Assembly (NCBI RefSeq): GCF_000718555.1
Contig: NZ_JOAN01000003.1
Coordinates: forward strand, 356,827 to 420,826
DNA from: Micromonospora chokoriensis
Lineage (GTDB): Bacteria; Actinomycetota; Actinomycetes; Mycobacteriales; Micromonosporaceae
Direction of reading: 5' to 3'
DNA: 64,000 nt
The position numbers and the translations under genes are program-made. Every line of letters begins with the position of its first letter. Within the stretch, counting starts at the first letter, position 1. The notes under the pieces were generated by a model. That model did not search any database, was not told the DNA's origin, and saw nothing but the letters and a program-made list of their open reading frames with translations. Positions 8,557-17,468 of the stretch are shown here, piece after piece.

Positions 8557-9696
8557 TCACTCGGCCGGCACCACGACCTCGACCCGCTGCACCAGGTTGT
8601 TGGCGAAGCCGCCCCGGTTCCACGGCTGCTCGACCGGCTGGGTCCGCCCGGACGCGTCGGTCGCCCGCGCGCCGAGCACGTACCGGCCGGGCGTGGCGAC
8701 CCACTCGTGCCGCCAGCGCCGCCAGGCGAAATCCCCCGCGTACGCCGGGTCCAGCTCGGCTGGCGTCCAGCTCTCCCCGCCGTCGGTGGTCACCTCCACG
8801 GCTACCATCGGCGCGTGCCCCGACCAGGCCCGGCCATCCAGGGTGCACGGGCCGGGTCGCAGCACCCGGCGGCGGGACATGAAGTCGGGAAAGCCGGGCG
8901 GGCGGACCAGGGCGCGCGGCTCGATCCGGGTGACCGGCACGCCCGGGTCGTCGGCGTCGCGGCGCACCCGGTAGGCCACCGCGTTCTGGTACCCCTCGAA
9001 CGGCTCGGTCCGCAGCTCGATCGAGTGGACCCACTTCACGTGCGCCATGCCGTACCAGCCCGGCACGATCAGCCGTAGCGGCGCGCCGTGCTGCGGCAGC
9101 AGGGGAGTGCCGTTCATCTCGTACGCCAGCAGCACCTCCTCGCGCAGCGCGTCGGCGATCGGAAGCGCCCGCTGGTAGTCCTGCTCGACCCCGCGCTCGA
9201 CGCCATGATCGGCGCCGGTGAAGACGACGTCCACCGCGTCCGGGTCGATGCCCGCCTCCCGCAGCAGTGGAGCAAGGGGTGTGCCGGTCCACTCGGCGTT
9301 GCCGACCGCCTCCACCAGCCAGGGTTGGCTGACCGGCCGGGGGTGCAGCAGCGCCCGCCCGTTGCCGGCGCACTCCAGGGTCACCTGCTGGGTGACCCGG
9401 GGCCGCTCACGCAGCTCGGCGAGGGTGACCGTCAGCGGCCGGTCCACCGCACCGCCGATGGTCAGCGTGTGCGTCGCCGGGTCGAGTTCCGGGATGTCGT
9501 AGTGGATCAGCAGGTAGTGCAGCCCGGCCGGCGTGACGTCGTAGCGCAGCGCCTCCAACGGGATGCCGTGGTTGCGGGCCGCGAGCTGCAACTCCTCGGC
9601 GCTGATCGCCTCGTCCGGCTCGGCGAGCCGCGACGGTTCGCTCACCTCGGCCACCGTCGGCCCGGTCGGCGGCGTCCGGTCGTCGACAGCGGTCAT
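8557..9696 (-). CDS. sulfite oxidase-like molybdopterin oxidoreductase
   Basis: 379 aa. The N-terminal Mo-cofactor domain has ECAGNGR, with Cys109 as the expected molybdenum ligand. VFTGADHG, GTPLLPQHGAPLRL and GWYGMAHVKWV form the pterin pocket. The C-terminal half is the immunoglobulin-like dimerisation domain (VEVTTDGGESWTPAEL). The family oxidises sulfite or related compounds. There is no Tat or Sec signal and no haem domain, so this is probably a cytosolic bacterial SorA/YedY-class relative with unknown electron acceptor. It is divergent from the M23-like gene; two DnaA-box-like sites lie between them. Confidence 0.88.
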   Translation of the reverse strand: MTAVDDRTPPTGPTVAEVSEPSRLAEPDEAISAEELQLAARNHGIPLEALRYDVTPAGLHYLLIHYDIPELDPATHTLTIGGAVDRPLTVTLAELRERPRVTQQVTLECAGNGRALLHPRPVSQPWLVEAVGNAEWTGTPLAPLLREAGIDPDAVDVVFTGADHGVERGVEQDYQRALPIADALREEVLLAYEMNGTPLLPQHGAPLRLIVPGWYGMAHVKWVHSIELRTEPFEGYQNAVAYRVRRDADDPGVPVTRIEPRALVRPPGFPDFMSRRRVLRPGPCTLDGRAWSGHAPMVAVEVTTDGGESWTPAELDPAYAGDFAWRRWRHEWVATPGRYVLGARATDASGRTQPVEQPWNRGGFANNLVQRVEVVVPAE

Positions 9697-9811
9697 GCGG
9701 GCCTCCCCGGTCCAGACGGCGGCACCCGCCGTACGCGGCCCAGCCTAGGCCCTGCGTGGCGGCCCGAAAACGGCCCGCCTGCCATAGCAGATCATCGAGG
9801 CCGATGGGTGC

Positions 9812-9839
9812 TCGTCCACAGGACCTCTGGTTGTCCACA
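9812..9839 (+). promoter_or_regulatory. pair of DnaA-box-like 9-mers
   Basis: TCGTCCACA (9812-9820) and TTGTCCACA (9831-9839) are direct repeats 19 bp apart in the divergent gap 9697-9891. TTGTCCACA is the DnaA box favoured in high-GC actinobacteria. A similar pair occurs at 17884-17910. Confidence 0.5.
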
Positions 9840-9891
9840 GTTCGGTCGGGTGGGCTGGCGGACGACCCGGTGTCGGCCGGAGGCTGCCGTC

Positions 9892-10557
9892 ATGCGACCG
9901 CCACCCGTTGGCCCGATCGGCCGTACCGTGCTGCTCTGCGCCGCGTTCCCCCTCGCCCTGACCGTCCAGCTCTGCGGGTTGGCGGTGCTGGTCGCGGCGG
10001 TGCCCGGCCAACCACCGACGCCGACCGTGCCGGTCGCGGCACTGGTGTCCGCCCCGGAGCCCACCGGGCGGTTCCGCTGGCCGGTCGACGGGCCGCCTCG
10101 TCCGGTGCGCCGATTCGATCCGCCGCCCCGGCCGTGGCTGCCCGGCCATCGCGGCGTCGACCTGGCCGCCCCGGCCGCCGCGGTGGTCCGCAGCGCCGGG
10201 CCGGGCACCGTGCTCTTCGCCGGTCTGGTGGCCGGTCGACCGGTGATCACCGTCGGGCACGCCGACGGGCTGCGGACCACCTACGAGCCGGTCCAACCCG
10301 CCGTACGCCCCGGCCAGCAGGTCACCGCCGGTGCGCCACTGGGCGAGCTGCTCCACGGGCACCCGGGTTGCCCGGCCGAGGCGTGCCTGCACTGGGGCCT
10401 GCGCCGGGGCGAGGAATATCTGGACCCGTTGGCCCTGCTCGGTCTCGGCCCGGTGCGCCTGCTCCCGGCCCGTCCGGTCAGCGCTGGGCGAGCAGTGCCG
10501 GCAGCCGGGCGGCCAACCGTTCGTACTCGGCGGCGGCGTTGTAGACCTGGCCGGTGA
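9892..10557 (+). CDS. M23-family peptidase-like exported protein, catalytic His replaced
   Basis: 221 aa. An N-terminal hydrophobic segment (about residues 11-37) suggests export or anchoring. A LytM-type domain follows with HRGVD (zinc ligands His86 and Asp90) and the third-ligand region CLHWGLR. The HxH motif of active M23 endopeptidases reads C165-L-H167, so the zinc-binding His is kept but the catalytic His is Cys. This could be a non-enzymatic cell-wall or amidase regulator, like EnvC-type LytM proteins. The last 27 codons are Arg/Pro-rich and overlap the convergent aminotransferase by 80 bp. Confidence 0.8.
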   Translation: MRPPPVGPIGRTVLLCAAFPLALTVQLCGLAVLVAAVPGQPPTPTVPVAALVSAPEPTGRFRWPVDGPPRPVRRFDPPPRPWLPGHRGVDLAAPAAAVVRSAGPGTVLFAGLVAGRPVITVGHADGLRTTYEPVQPAVRPGQQVTAGAPLGELLHGHPGCPAEACLHWGLRRGEEYLDPLALLGLGPVRLLPARPVSAGRAVPAAGRPTVRTRRRRCRPGR

Positions 10558-11659
10558 GCCGCAGCCACCCCCGACCGTCCCAGCTCATCACCGCCACCTC
10601 GGCGGCGAGCCGCTCACCGATCCGCGTCTGCAACGCCCGCGCCGCGTCGATCGTGGTGGCCGTGCCGGCCGGCAGCGGCATGATGCGCAGCGACACCTCC
10701 GGCCCGCCGGGGTCAGGCAGGTCAGCGGGGGTCACCCCGAGCGCGTCCCCCACCACCCGCTGGCCGTACGCGGCGAGCGTGGCGTTGTGCGCACGCACCC
10801 GATCGACGCCGAGACTGCGCATCGTGAACAGGCCCGCCGGGGCGGCCAACCAGGACGTGTAGTCGAGGGTCGCCTGCCACTCGACCCGGGCCGGGAAGCC
10901 CGACTCCTGCTCCCAGGAGACCACCAGCGGCTCGATCCGGTCCCGCCACTGCGGTGCCACCGCCAGCAGGGCGGTCCCGCGCGGGGCGTACGCCCACTTG
11001 TGCAGGTTGCCCACCCAGAAGTCGGCGCCGATGCTGGCCACCGGGGTAGACAGCATCCCCGGGGCGTGCGCGGCGTCCACCAGGACGGGCACGCCGTGCT
11101 CGTGGGCCACCCCGACGATGGCGGCGACCGGGAAGAGCTTGGCGGTGGCCGAGGTGAGCTGGTCGACGACGAGCAGCCGGGTCCGCCCGGGGCGCAGGCC
11201 GGCGCGGATGGTCTGCACGATCTGCTCGTCGGTGGCGGCCAGGGGGATCGGCAGGACCCGGCTGACCGCGCCGGTGCGGCGGCACTCGCGCTGGATGGCC
11301 ATGCCCACCGCCCCGTACCCGTGGTCGGTGCTCAGCACCTCGTCGCCGGCTTGCAGGCCCATCGACTGAAGCACCACGGCGACGCCGGTGGTCGTGTTGC
11401 CCACCAGGGCGCTGCCGTCCGGGTCGGCACCCAGGAACCCGGCGAGGTGCCGGCGGGTGTGCGCGATCCGGTCGACCAGCCCCTGGGTGAAGAAGCGCAG
11501 GGGGTTGGCCTCCATCTCGTCGCGCAGCCGCTGCTGGGCACGCTGCACACCGATCGGCACCGCGCCGAACGAGCCGTGGTTGAGGTGGCTGACCGCCTGG
11601 TCGAGAGAGAAGAGCAGGCGGGCGCCCGGGATCGGCTCAGGGGGCTGCGGGACGCTCAC
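10478..11659 (-). CDS. class V aminotransferase, isopenicillin N epimerase-like
   Basis: A 393-aa PLP enzyme of fold type I. The expected PLP lysine is Lys221 in GNLHKWAYAPRG, preceded by VLVDAAHAPGM, whose Asp contacts the PLP ring nitrogen. The N-terminus has HLNHGSFGAVP. The family includes isopenicillin N epimerase, EgtE-like C-S lyases and cysteine desulfurase-like proteins. No beta-lactam or ergothioneine genes are nearby, so the substrate is open. The GTG start is 6 nt after TACGAT (11671-11666), which looks leaderless. It lies 44 nt downstream of xerC on the same strand. Confidence 0.85.
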   Translation of the reverse strand: MSVPQPPEPIPGARLLFSLDQAVSHLNHGSFGAVPIGVQRAQQRLRDEMEANPLRFFTQGLVDRIAHTRRHLAGFLGADPDGSALVGNTTTGVAVVLQSMGLQAGDEVLSTDHGYGAVGMAIQRECRRTGAVSRVLPIPLAATDEQIVQTIRAGLRPGRTRLLVVDQLTSATAKLFPVAAIVGVAHEHGVPVLVDAAHAPGMLSTPVASIGADFWVGNLHKWAYAPRGTALLAVAPQWRDRIEPLVVSWEQESGFPARVEWQATLDYTSWLAAPAGLFTMRSLGVDRVRAHNATLAAYGQRVVGDALGVTPADLPDPGGPEVSLRIMPLPAGTATTIDAARALQTRIGERLAAEVAVMSWDGRGWLRLTGQVYNAAAEYERLAARLPALLAQR

Positions 11660-11703
11660 CCGATGATCGTAGCCGCCGCGCTGTTGCGCCCTCCGGCCCT
11701 TGA

Positions 11704-12798
11704 TCAGGCGCGTGGATGGGCCTGCCGGTACGCGGCGCGCAGCCGCTCGACCGAGACGTGGGTGTAGATCTGCGTGCTCGCCAGCGACGAGTGGCCGAGC
11801 AGCTCCTGCACGGCGCGCAGGTCCGCGCCACCCTCCAACAGGTGGGTGGCCGCAGAGTGGCGTAGACCGTGCGGGCTGGTCCGGGGCAGGCCGACGGCCT
11901 CGGCATACGCCCCGACGATCTGACGCGCGGTCGTCGGGTTGAGCCGACCGCCCCGGGCACCGAGCAGCAGCGCCTCCCCGGAGCGGGCACCCACCATCGC
12001 CGGGCGGCCCCGGCGCAGCCAGTCGTCCAACGCGCGCTGCGCGGGCACCCCGTACGGCACCGAACGCTCCCGCCCGCCCTTGCCGAACACCCGGATCACC
12101 CGCCGGCCGTGGTCGACATCCCCAACGTCCAACCCGCACGCCTCGCTGACCCGTACGCCGGTGGCGTAGAGCAGTTCCAACAACACCCGGTCCCGTAGTG
12201 GCACCGCGTCGGCCTCGTGCGCTGCGCCCGACGTCGGCCCGGCCGCTGCGTGCGTGCGCGCTGGGTCCGAGGGCTCTGGGTCCGAGGGCTCTGGGTCCGT
12301 GCGGGCACGGTCCGTGTGGGCCGTGTTTGCCTGGTCCCCGGGGGGCGGGTGGTGGATGGGCGGTGTCTGCCGCGACGGTGCCTCGACCAGAGCGGCGGCC
12401 TGGTCGGCGCGCAGCACGCTGGGCAGCTCCCGGTGCGCGCGAGGGCTGGCCAGCGCGGCGCCCACGTCGGCGGGGAGCAGCCCGGCCCGGTGCGCCCAGG
12501 CGCTGAACGCCCGCGCCGACGCGGCCCGCCGGGCCAACGACGTGCGGGCCGCCCCGGTGGTGCGCTGCCGCGCCAGCCAACTGCGCAGCACCGACAGGTC
12601 CAGCTCCGCCAGATCGACGCAGCCCATCCGGACAGCGTGGTCGAGCAGCGAGACCAGGTCGGTGACGTACGCACGGACGGTGTGCGCCGACCGGTTACAA
12701 ACCCGGGACAGGTGCTCGGCGAAGTCGTCGACCGCGTCGCGCAGCGCTGGCGGCAGTGCCTGGTGCATCGCCCGGGTGCCCCGATCGGCCCGACTCAT
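11704..12798 (-). CDS. xerC: tyrosine recombinase XerC with an inserted linker
   Basis: Resolves chromosome dimers at dif with XerD. The N-terminal SAM-like core-binding domain spans about residues 15-125. The catalytic domain shows Arg216 (TGVRVSE), Lys240 (KGGRERSVP), His310 and Arg313 (HGLRH), His336 and nucleophile Tyr345 (IYTHVS). At 364 aa it is about 60 residues longer than usual. The excess is a Pro/Thr/Asp-rich stretch at about residues 142-197 between the domains, encoded partly by a 15-bp tandem repeat (12261-12299, SDPEP units). An internal ATG 10 codons in is an alternative start. Confidence 0.92.
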   Translation of the reverse strand: MSRADRGTRAMHQALPPALRDAVDDFAEHLSRVCNRSAHTVRAYVTDLVSLLDHAVRMGCVDLAELDLSVLRSWLARQRTTGAARTSLARRAASARAFSAWAHRAGLLPADVGAALASPRAHRELPSVLRADQAAALVEAPSRQTPPIHHPPPGDQANTAHTDRARTDPEPSDPEPSDPARTHAAAGPTSGAAHEADAVPLRDRVLLELLYATGVRVSEACGLDVGDVDHGRRVIRVFGKGGRERSVPYGVPAQRALDDWLRRGRPAMVGARSGEALLLGARGGRLNPTTARQIVGAYAEAVGLPRTSPHGLRHSAATHLLEGGADLRAVQELLGHSSLASTQIYTHVSVERLRAAYRQAHPRA

Positions 12799-12907
12799 CG
12801 TGGCCGCGCCTGGACGCTGGCCCGTTCATCGGCCCTGACACCCTCGCTGACGGCTGGCACGGCACCAGCCTACGGCCGGTCGACGTACGTCACCGGCCAT
12901 GAGCATG

Positions 12908-12989
12908 TCCACGCCCATCGCGCCTCAACCTGCACCAGCGACCGCGCATTGTCGTCGAGCGCGTCGGCCGACGGCTGGCGAGCACCTCG
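12908..12989 (-). pseudogene. duplicated remnant of the dprA 3' region
   Basis: The minus-strand reading gives RGARQPSADALDDNARSLV. It closely matches DprA's RGPQRPTDALDDDARSLLE, encoded at about 14900-14960. After this the frame is lost, but the DNA match resumes with a 19-nt identity (TCCACGCCCATCGCGCCTC) at 12908-12926 and 14870-14888. No start and no intact frame are present. It lies between xerC and the acyltransferase, about 1.9 kb from intact dprA, in the same orientation. Confidence 0.75.
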
Positions 12990-13130
12990 ATGGTCCGGCC
13001 ACCCACGTTGCGGGCCCCCAGCGGCTCGACGGTGCTGGGCCTGGCGGCCTGAACGAGTATGAACACGGCAAAGCGGGCCGGCTGCCCAGCCGGGGTCTGG
13101 CCCGCAGCCTTTATCTGTCAGGCTGCTGCC

Positions 13131-14369
13131 GTGATGAAGACCGTGCTCGGTGCCGCCCGGGCGCGCCTTGCCTCCCCGCTAGGCGCCCGCGAGCTCGACC
13201 TCGACGTCGTACGCGGCGTCGCCATCCTCCTCGCGATCGGATGGCACCTCGCCGGCAAACCCACAGGTAACCCCGTCAGTGACATCATGCTGCTGCCCAC
13301 CCGCACATTCGGCTGGGCCGGAGTCGACCTCTTCTTCGTGCTGTCCGGGTTCTTGGTCGGCCGGTTGATCTTCCGCGAGCAGGCGCGCACCGGCGGGTTC
13401 GACGCGGGCCGGTTCCTGCTACGCCGAGCGTTCAAGCTCTGGCCGGTCTATTACATGTTCATCGCGTTCCTCATGGTCACCAACATCTGGGACCCGTGGC
13501 AGTTCCTGCCGCAGACCATCCACGTGCAGAACTACACGCAAACCAAGCCGCCGCACCTCTGGTCACTCGCTGTCGAGGAACACTTCTACCTCGCGGCCGC
13601 GCTGCTGCTGCCGATCGCGTTCCGCCGCCGTGTTCGACCACAGACCCTCGTCAAGGTCATCTTTGGCCTCATGGTGGCCACGCTCATCGCCCGCGTCATC
13701 GCGGTCCAACTCGACACGAAACCCGTACTGATCCAGCAGCTCACCCACTTCCGCGTCGATGCGCTCCTCGCCGGCATGCTCCTGGCCGCCGGGTCCGTCT
13801 ACTACACCGAGCTGTTCGACCGCGTCGTCGCCTGGAAATGGCTCTGGTTCGGCGGCACCGTGCTCGGCATCGCCTGGCTCTGGACCAACAACAAGAATTC
13901 CGACCACGGCGCCAGCTTCGGATACTCCGTCGCGTACCTCGGCTCCGCGTCCTTTCTGCTGCTGCTCTACCGTGCCGAGTGGGTGGTCCGTTTCCGTATC
14001 GTCCTGCGCCCGATCGGCACGCTCGGCATCTACTCGTACGCGATCTACCTCACCCATGTCTCCGCGGCCGACTACGTCAACCGCGCTGTGGTCAGGGTCG
14101 CGCCCTGGGTCAACGAGACCCCATTTCGGCTTGCTGTGCTCTACGCCGGCGTCTTTGCCATCGCGTGGGTGCTTACCCGCGCCGTCGAGTGGCCCGCGCT
14201 CAAGCTTCGCGATCGCCTGATTCCGCCGCGTGCCCGCGCCGTGCCGCCAGTGCCGCCGGAGGAGGCGACGCAGCCGTACACCGCGCTCGACGCACCCACC
14301 CAGCAGCTACCGATCATCGCCAGCCCGGCGGGGATGTCCACCACCGCGCCGGGTGCGTCGAGCCGGTAA
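13131..14369 (+). CDS. acyltransferase family 3 (OafA/YrhL-like) membrane protein
   Basis: 412 aa with about 10 hydrophobic helices. The signature N-terminus LDVVRGVAILLAIGWHL carries the family's conserved Arg and His, followed by GWAGVDLFFVLSGFLVGRL and RRAFKLWPVYY. The C-terminal 45 residues are Pro/Thr-rich and cytosolic. Such proteins O-acylate extracytoplasmic sugars, peptidoglycan or natural products. GTG 13131 or ATG 13134 follow CAGGCT (13119-13124) by 6-9 nt, a leaderless pattern. A longer reading from 13059 is less likely. It is bracketed by intact dprA and the dprA remnant, suggesting insertion during a local rearrangement. Confidence 0.85.
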   Translation: MMKTVLGAARARLASPLGARELDLDVVRGVAILLAIGWHLAGKPTGNPVSDIMLLPTRTFGWAGVDLFFVLSGFLVGRLIFREQARTGGFDAGRFLLRRAFKLWPVYYMFIAFLMVTNIWDPWQFLPQTIHVQNYTQTKPPHLWSLAVEEHFYLAAALLLPIAFRRRVRPQTLVKVIFGLMVATLIARVIAVQLDTKPVLIQQLTHFRVDALLAGMLLAAGSVYYTELFDRVVAWKWLWFGGTVLGIAWLWTNNKNSDHGASFGYSVAYLGSASFLLLLYRAEWVVRFRIVLRPIGTLGIYSYAIYLTHVSAADYVNRAVVRVAPWVNETPFRLAVLYAGVFAIAWVLTRAVEWPALKLRDRLIPPRARAVPPVPPEEATQPYTALDAPTQQLPIIASPAGMSTTAPGASSR

Positions 14370-14553
14370 CAACGAAGGCGGCCCGGCCCCGGGGGCAGGC
14401 AGCCTCCGGGCGGGCCCTCTCCTGGCCGGCGTAGCGCACCAGCGGGACCAGCGTCTCCGTCACCTTTTCCGATGAGCGCGGAGCCCTGGGTGAAGGCGGC
14501 CTGGGGCGCTACCTGTTGCCCGCATGGCGTCCGCCGCCGCCAGTCGTCGGACC

Positions 14554-14664
14554 CTAGCGGCGGTTGGACCTCTTGATCAAGAAGACGACCAGGCCGGCGA
14601 TGAGCGCGGCGGACGTGACGAGACAGCACAGCGTGGCGATGTGCCACGGCTTGATCGCACCCAT
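14554..14664 (-). CDS. 36-aa single-helix membrane protein
   Basis: A short frame on the minus strand gives MGAIKPWHIATLCCLVTSAA, then LIAGLVVFLIKRSNRR. It has a short IKPWH amphipathic start, one transmembrane helix and a basic tail, a layout common among tiny actinobacterial membrane proteins. TACGGT (14678-14673) lies 8 nt before the ATG, and no ribosome binding site is needed. The function is unknown. The rest of 14370-14718 shows no gene, only a GC-rich imperfect inverted repeat near 14380-14420 that may end the acyltransferase transcript. Confidence 0.55.
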   Translation of the reverse strand: MGAIKPWHIATLCCLVTSAALIAGLVVFLIKRSNRR

Positions 14665-14718
14665 GACCACGCACCGTACCGGCCGTTGCGGCAACCCACC
14701 GCCCCGAGTGAGCGCGCC

Positions 14719-15921
14719 TCAGGTCGACTCTGCCGTCACACGCTTGGTCTTGACGGGTGGGACGAGGGCGTAACCGCCGTCGCGACGAACCACCATGGAC
14801 AGCTCCTCCAGCAGTGACAGCTTGCGCAACGCGGTCCGTACATCGACACCCGCGCGAGCGGAGAGCCGGTCCACGCCCATCGCGCCTCGGCGAGGCAACG
14901 CCTCCAGCAGCGAGCGCGCGTCGTCGTCCAGCGCGTCGGTGGGCCGCTGTGGTCCACGCAGGAGTGGGGCCAGGTCCGCGCCGATCCGACCGACCTCCTC
15001 CAGCACGTGCGCCACCCCGGTGACCAGTCGGGCCTTGTCGGGGAACTCGCGCAGGAGCTCGTGCGCGCCGACGGACATCGCCGAGGTCACCGGTCCCGGC
15101 ACCACCATGGCCACCCGGCCGGTGTAGATCGCTCGCCGCGCGGTCTGCGTCGCCCCACTGCGCGCCGACGCCTCCACCACCACGGTGCCCCGGGTGCCCC
15201 CGGCGATCACCCGGTTGCGAATCAGGAACCGGGGCCGCAGCGGCTCGGCGCCGGGCGGCCACTCGCTGACCAGCAGCCCCGTCTCGGCGATCCGGTCGAA
15301 GAGCGCGGCGTTGCCCATCGGGTACGGCCGGTCGAGCCCGCAGGCGAGCACCGCGACGGTCAGACCACCTGCGTTGAGGGCACCTCGGTGGGCGGCGGCG
15401 TCGATGCCGAACGCGCCACCGGACACGACAGTCCAGTCCCGCTCCGCCATTCCATACCCCAGCTCGGTCGCGACGTGCAGCCCGTATCCGGTGGCCGCCC
15501 GCGACCCGACCACGGCCACCGAGCGCTCCAGGGCTACGCCGAGCGGCCAGCCTCCGCGTACCCAGAAGCAGAGCGGCGGCGCGGTCTCGGCGTCCACCCG
15601 GCGGCTGACGTCCGGCAGACGCAGCGTGGCCAGGCTGGCGACCTGCGCCGGCCACTCCTCGTCGTCCGGCGTGACCAGCCGGGCACCCAGTCGGTCCGCC
15701 CGCTCCAGGGCCTCCGCCGCCACCGCCCTTGCGTCGCCGGCCGCCGAGCGTGCGGCGACCGTGGTGTGCAGCCAGCCGTCCGGGCTGCCGCCGTCGAGCA
15801 GCAGATCCAGGGTCGCTACCGGGCCGTGCCGTTCGACCAGTCGGTGCACCGCGCGCGTGCCCGGCTCCGCCAGCCAGGTCAGGGCAACCCGGGCCAACCT
15901 GCGCTCTTGTTCGGCGCTCAC
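14719..15921 (-). CDS. dprA: DNA-processing protein DprA
   Basis: Binds single-stranded DNA and loads RecA during uptake of foreign DNA. 400 aa. The Rossmann-like core is clear: SVAVVGSRAATGYG, VSGGAFGIDAAAHRGAL, LACGLDRPYPMGN, FLIRNRVIAGGTRGTVVVEA. A C-terminal winged-helix domain (about residues 325-395) includes DALDDDARSLLEALPRRGAM. The GTG overlaps the comM stop by 4 bp, so it is translationally coupled as the third gene of yraN-comM-dprA. Part of its 3' end is duplicated at 12908-12989. Confidence 0.94.
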   Translation of the reverse strand: MSAEQERRLARVALTWLAEPGTRAVHRLVERHGPVATLDLLLDGGSPDGWLHTTVAARSAAGDARAVAAEALERADRLGARLVTPDDEEWPAQVASLATLRLPDVSRRVDAETAPPLCFWVRGGWPLGVALERSVAVVGSRAATGYGLHVATELGYGMAERDWTVVSGGAFGIDAAAHRGALNAGGLTVAVLACGLDRPYPMGNAALFDRIAETGLLVSEWPPGAEPLRPRFLIRNRVIAGGTRGTVVVEASARSGATQTARRAIYTGRVAMVVPGPVTSAMSVGAHELLREFPDKARLVTGVAHVLEEVGRIGADLAPLLRGPQRPTDALDDDARSLLEALPRRGAMGVDRLSARAGVDVRTALRKLSLLEELSMVVRRDGGYALVPPVKTKRVTAEST

Positions 15922-17438
15922 GCCGCCTCCCCCGTGCGTAGTTGAAGCGCTTCTCGGACGTCGTCCCGGTCCGGCCGGTCCCGGCCGTCCAGATCAGCGA
16001 TGGTCCAGGCCATTCGGATCACTCGGTCGAAGCCGCGCGCCGACAGCGAGCCGGAGTCGAGCCGGCCGCGCAGCTCGGCGGTGGACCGGGCCGGCAGTCG
16101 CCACGGCGGTCGGCGCAGGTGCGGGCCTTCCACCTCGGCGTTGAGCCGTCGGCCGAGGTCGGCCCAGCGGGTGGCCGCCGCCTGCCGGGCCGCCGCCACC
16201 CGGGCGGCGACCACCGCCGAGGGCTCGACGTCTCCGTCGTTCGCCATCAGCTCGGCCGCCCGCACCGGCATCAGCTGCACCTGCACGTCGATCCGGTCGA
16301 GCAGCGGCCCGGAGAGCCGGCCCAGGTAGCGGCGGCGGGCCAGCGGGGTGCACTCGCAGTGCGCGTCGCCGGCTGGCTTCGCGCACGGGCAAGGGTTGGC
16401 CGCCAGCACCAATTGGGTCCGGGCCGGGTAGACGGTGCCGCCCCCGCTGCGGCTCAGCTGGATGTGGCCGTGCTCCAGTGGCTGGCGCAGTGCCTCCAGC
16501 GCACCCTTGCTGAACTCGGGGGCCTCGTCCAGGAAGAGCACCCCACGATGCGCCAGCGACACCGCGCCGGGCCGGGCCAGCCCCGAGCCGCCACCGACCA
16601 GCGACGGCACGGTCGCCGTGTGGTGCGGCGCCTGAAACGGCGGGCGACGCAGCAACCGGCCGCCCGGGGGTAGCAGCCCGGCGACCGAGTGCAGCGCGGT
16701 GACCTCCAGCGCCGAGTCGTCGTCCAGCTCGGGCAGGATCGACGGCAGCCGTTCGGCGAGCATCGTCTTGCCGGCGCCCGGCGGACCGAGCAGTGCCACG
16801 TGGTGCCCGCCCGCAGCGGCGACCTCCAACGCGCGCCGGCCCATCTGCTGCCCGGCGACCTCGGCGAGATCCGGCCCGCCGACCACCGGTGTCGGGATGT
16901 CTGCCGGCGGCTCGATCAGCGGGGTACCGTCGCGGACGAAGGCGACGAGCCGGTGCAGGGTGTCCACCGCTCGTACCCGTACCCCGGGGATGACGGCGGC
17001 CTCGGCGGCGTTGCCGACCGGGACGATCACCCGCGCGACGCCGGCCCTGGCTGCGGCGGCGACCATCGGGAGCACGCCGCGCACCGGCCGGACCGTCCCG
17101 TCGAGCCCCAGCTCGCCGAGGACCACCACCCCCTCCAGGGGAAGCAGCGGCAGCTCACCCGACCCGCCCAGCAACGCCGCGGCGATGGCCAGGTCGAAGG
17201 CCGAGCCGAACTTCGGCAGGGTGGCGGGCAGCAGGTTGAGGGTGATCCGCCGGTTGGGCCAGCGCTGGCCGGAGTTGACCACGGCGGCACGGACTCGGTC
17301 GCGGGCCTCGTGCAGGGCGGTGTCCGGCAGACCGGAGATCACCACCGCGGGCAGGCCGGCAGCCAGGTCGGCCTCCACCTCGACGAGGTGGCCGGTCACC
17401 CCGACCAGCCCCACGCAGAGCACCTTCGCGTAGCTCAC
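15918..17438 (-). CDS. comM: YifB/ComM-family AAA+ Mg-chelatase-like ATPase
   Basis: 506 aa. The N-terminal Lon-protease-like S5 domain (residues 1-170) includes LPDTALHEARDRVRAAV. The AAA+ domain has Walker A GPPGAGKT (218-225) and Walker B LFLDEAPEF. A Cys cluster (NPCPCAK...CECTP) and the Mg_chelatase C-terminal domain follow. In naturally competent bacteria ComM is a hexameric helicase promoting branch migration during integration of transformed DNA. Its link with dprA and yraN is conserved. Confidence 0.93.
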   Translation of the reverse strand: MSYAKVLCVGLVGVTGHLVEVEADLAAGLPAVVISGLPDTALHEARDRVRAAVVNSGQRWPNRRITLNLLPATLPKFGSAFDLAIAAALLGGSGELPLLPLEGVVVLGELGLDGTVRPVRGVLPMVAAAARAGVARVIVPVGNAAEAAVIPGVRVRAVDTLHRLVAFVRDGTPLIEPPADIPTPVVGGPDLAEVAGQQMGRRALEVAAAGGHHVALLGPPGAGKTMLAERLPSILPELDDDSALEVTALHSVAGLLPPGGRLLRRPPFQAPHHTATVPSLVGGGSGLARPGAVSLAHRGVLFLDEAPEFSKGALEALRQPLEHGHIQLSRSGGGTVYPARTQLVLAANPCPCAKPAGDAHCECTPLARRRYLGRLSGPLLDRIDVQVQLMPVRAAELMANDGDVEPSAVVAARVAAARQAAATRWADLGRRLNAEVEGPHLRRPPWRLPARSTAELRGRLDSGSLSARGFDRVIRMAWTIADLDGRDRPDRDDVREALQLRTGEAA

Positions 17439-17468
17439 GGCGCGTCACCGATCCTTCCGGCGCACATG

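Noticed and set aside
10478..11659. Specific assignment of the aminotransferase as EgtE or CefD
   Set aside because: No ergothioneine or beta-lactam biosynthesis genes are nearby, and sequence alone does not separate the subfamilies.
12198..12838. Plus-strand frames with [15 protein letters not shown] repeats opposite xerC
   Set aside because: They arise from the 15-bp repeat in the xerC linker read on the wrong strand. No ribosome binding site or family.
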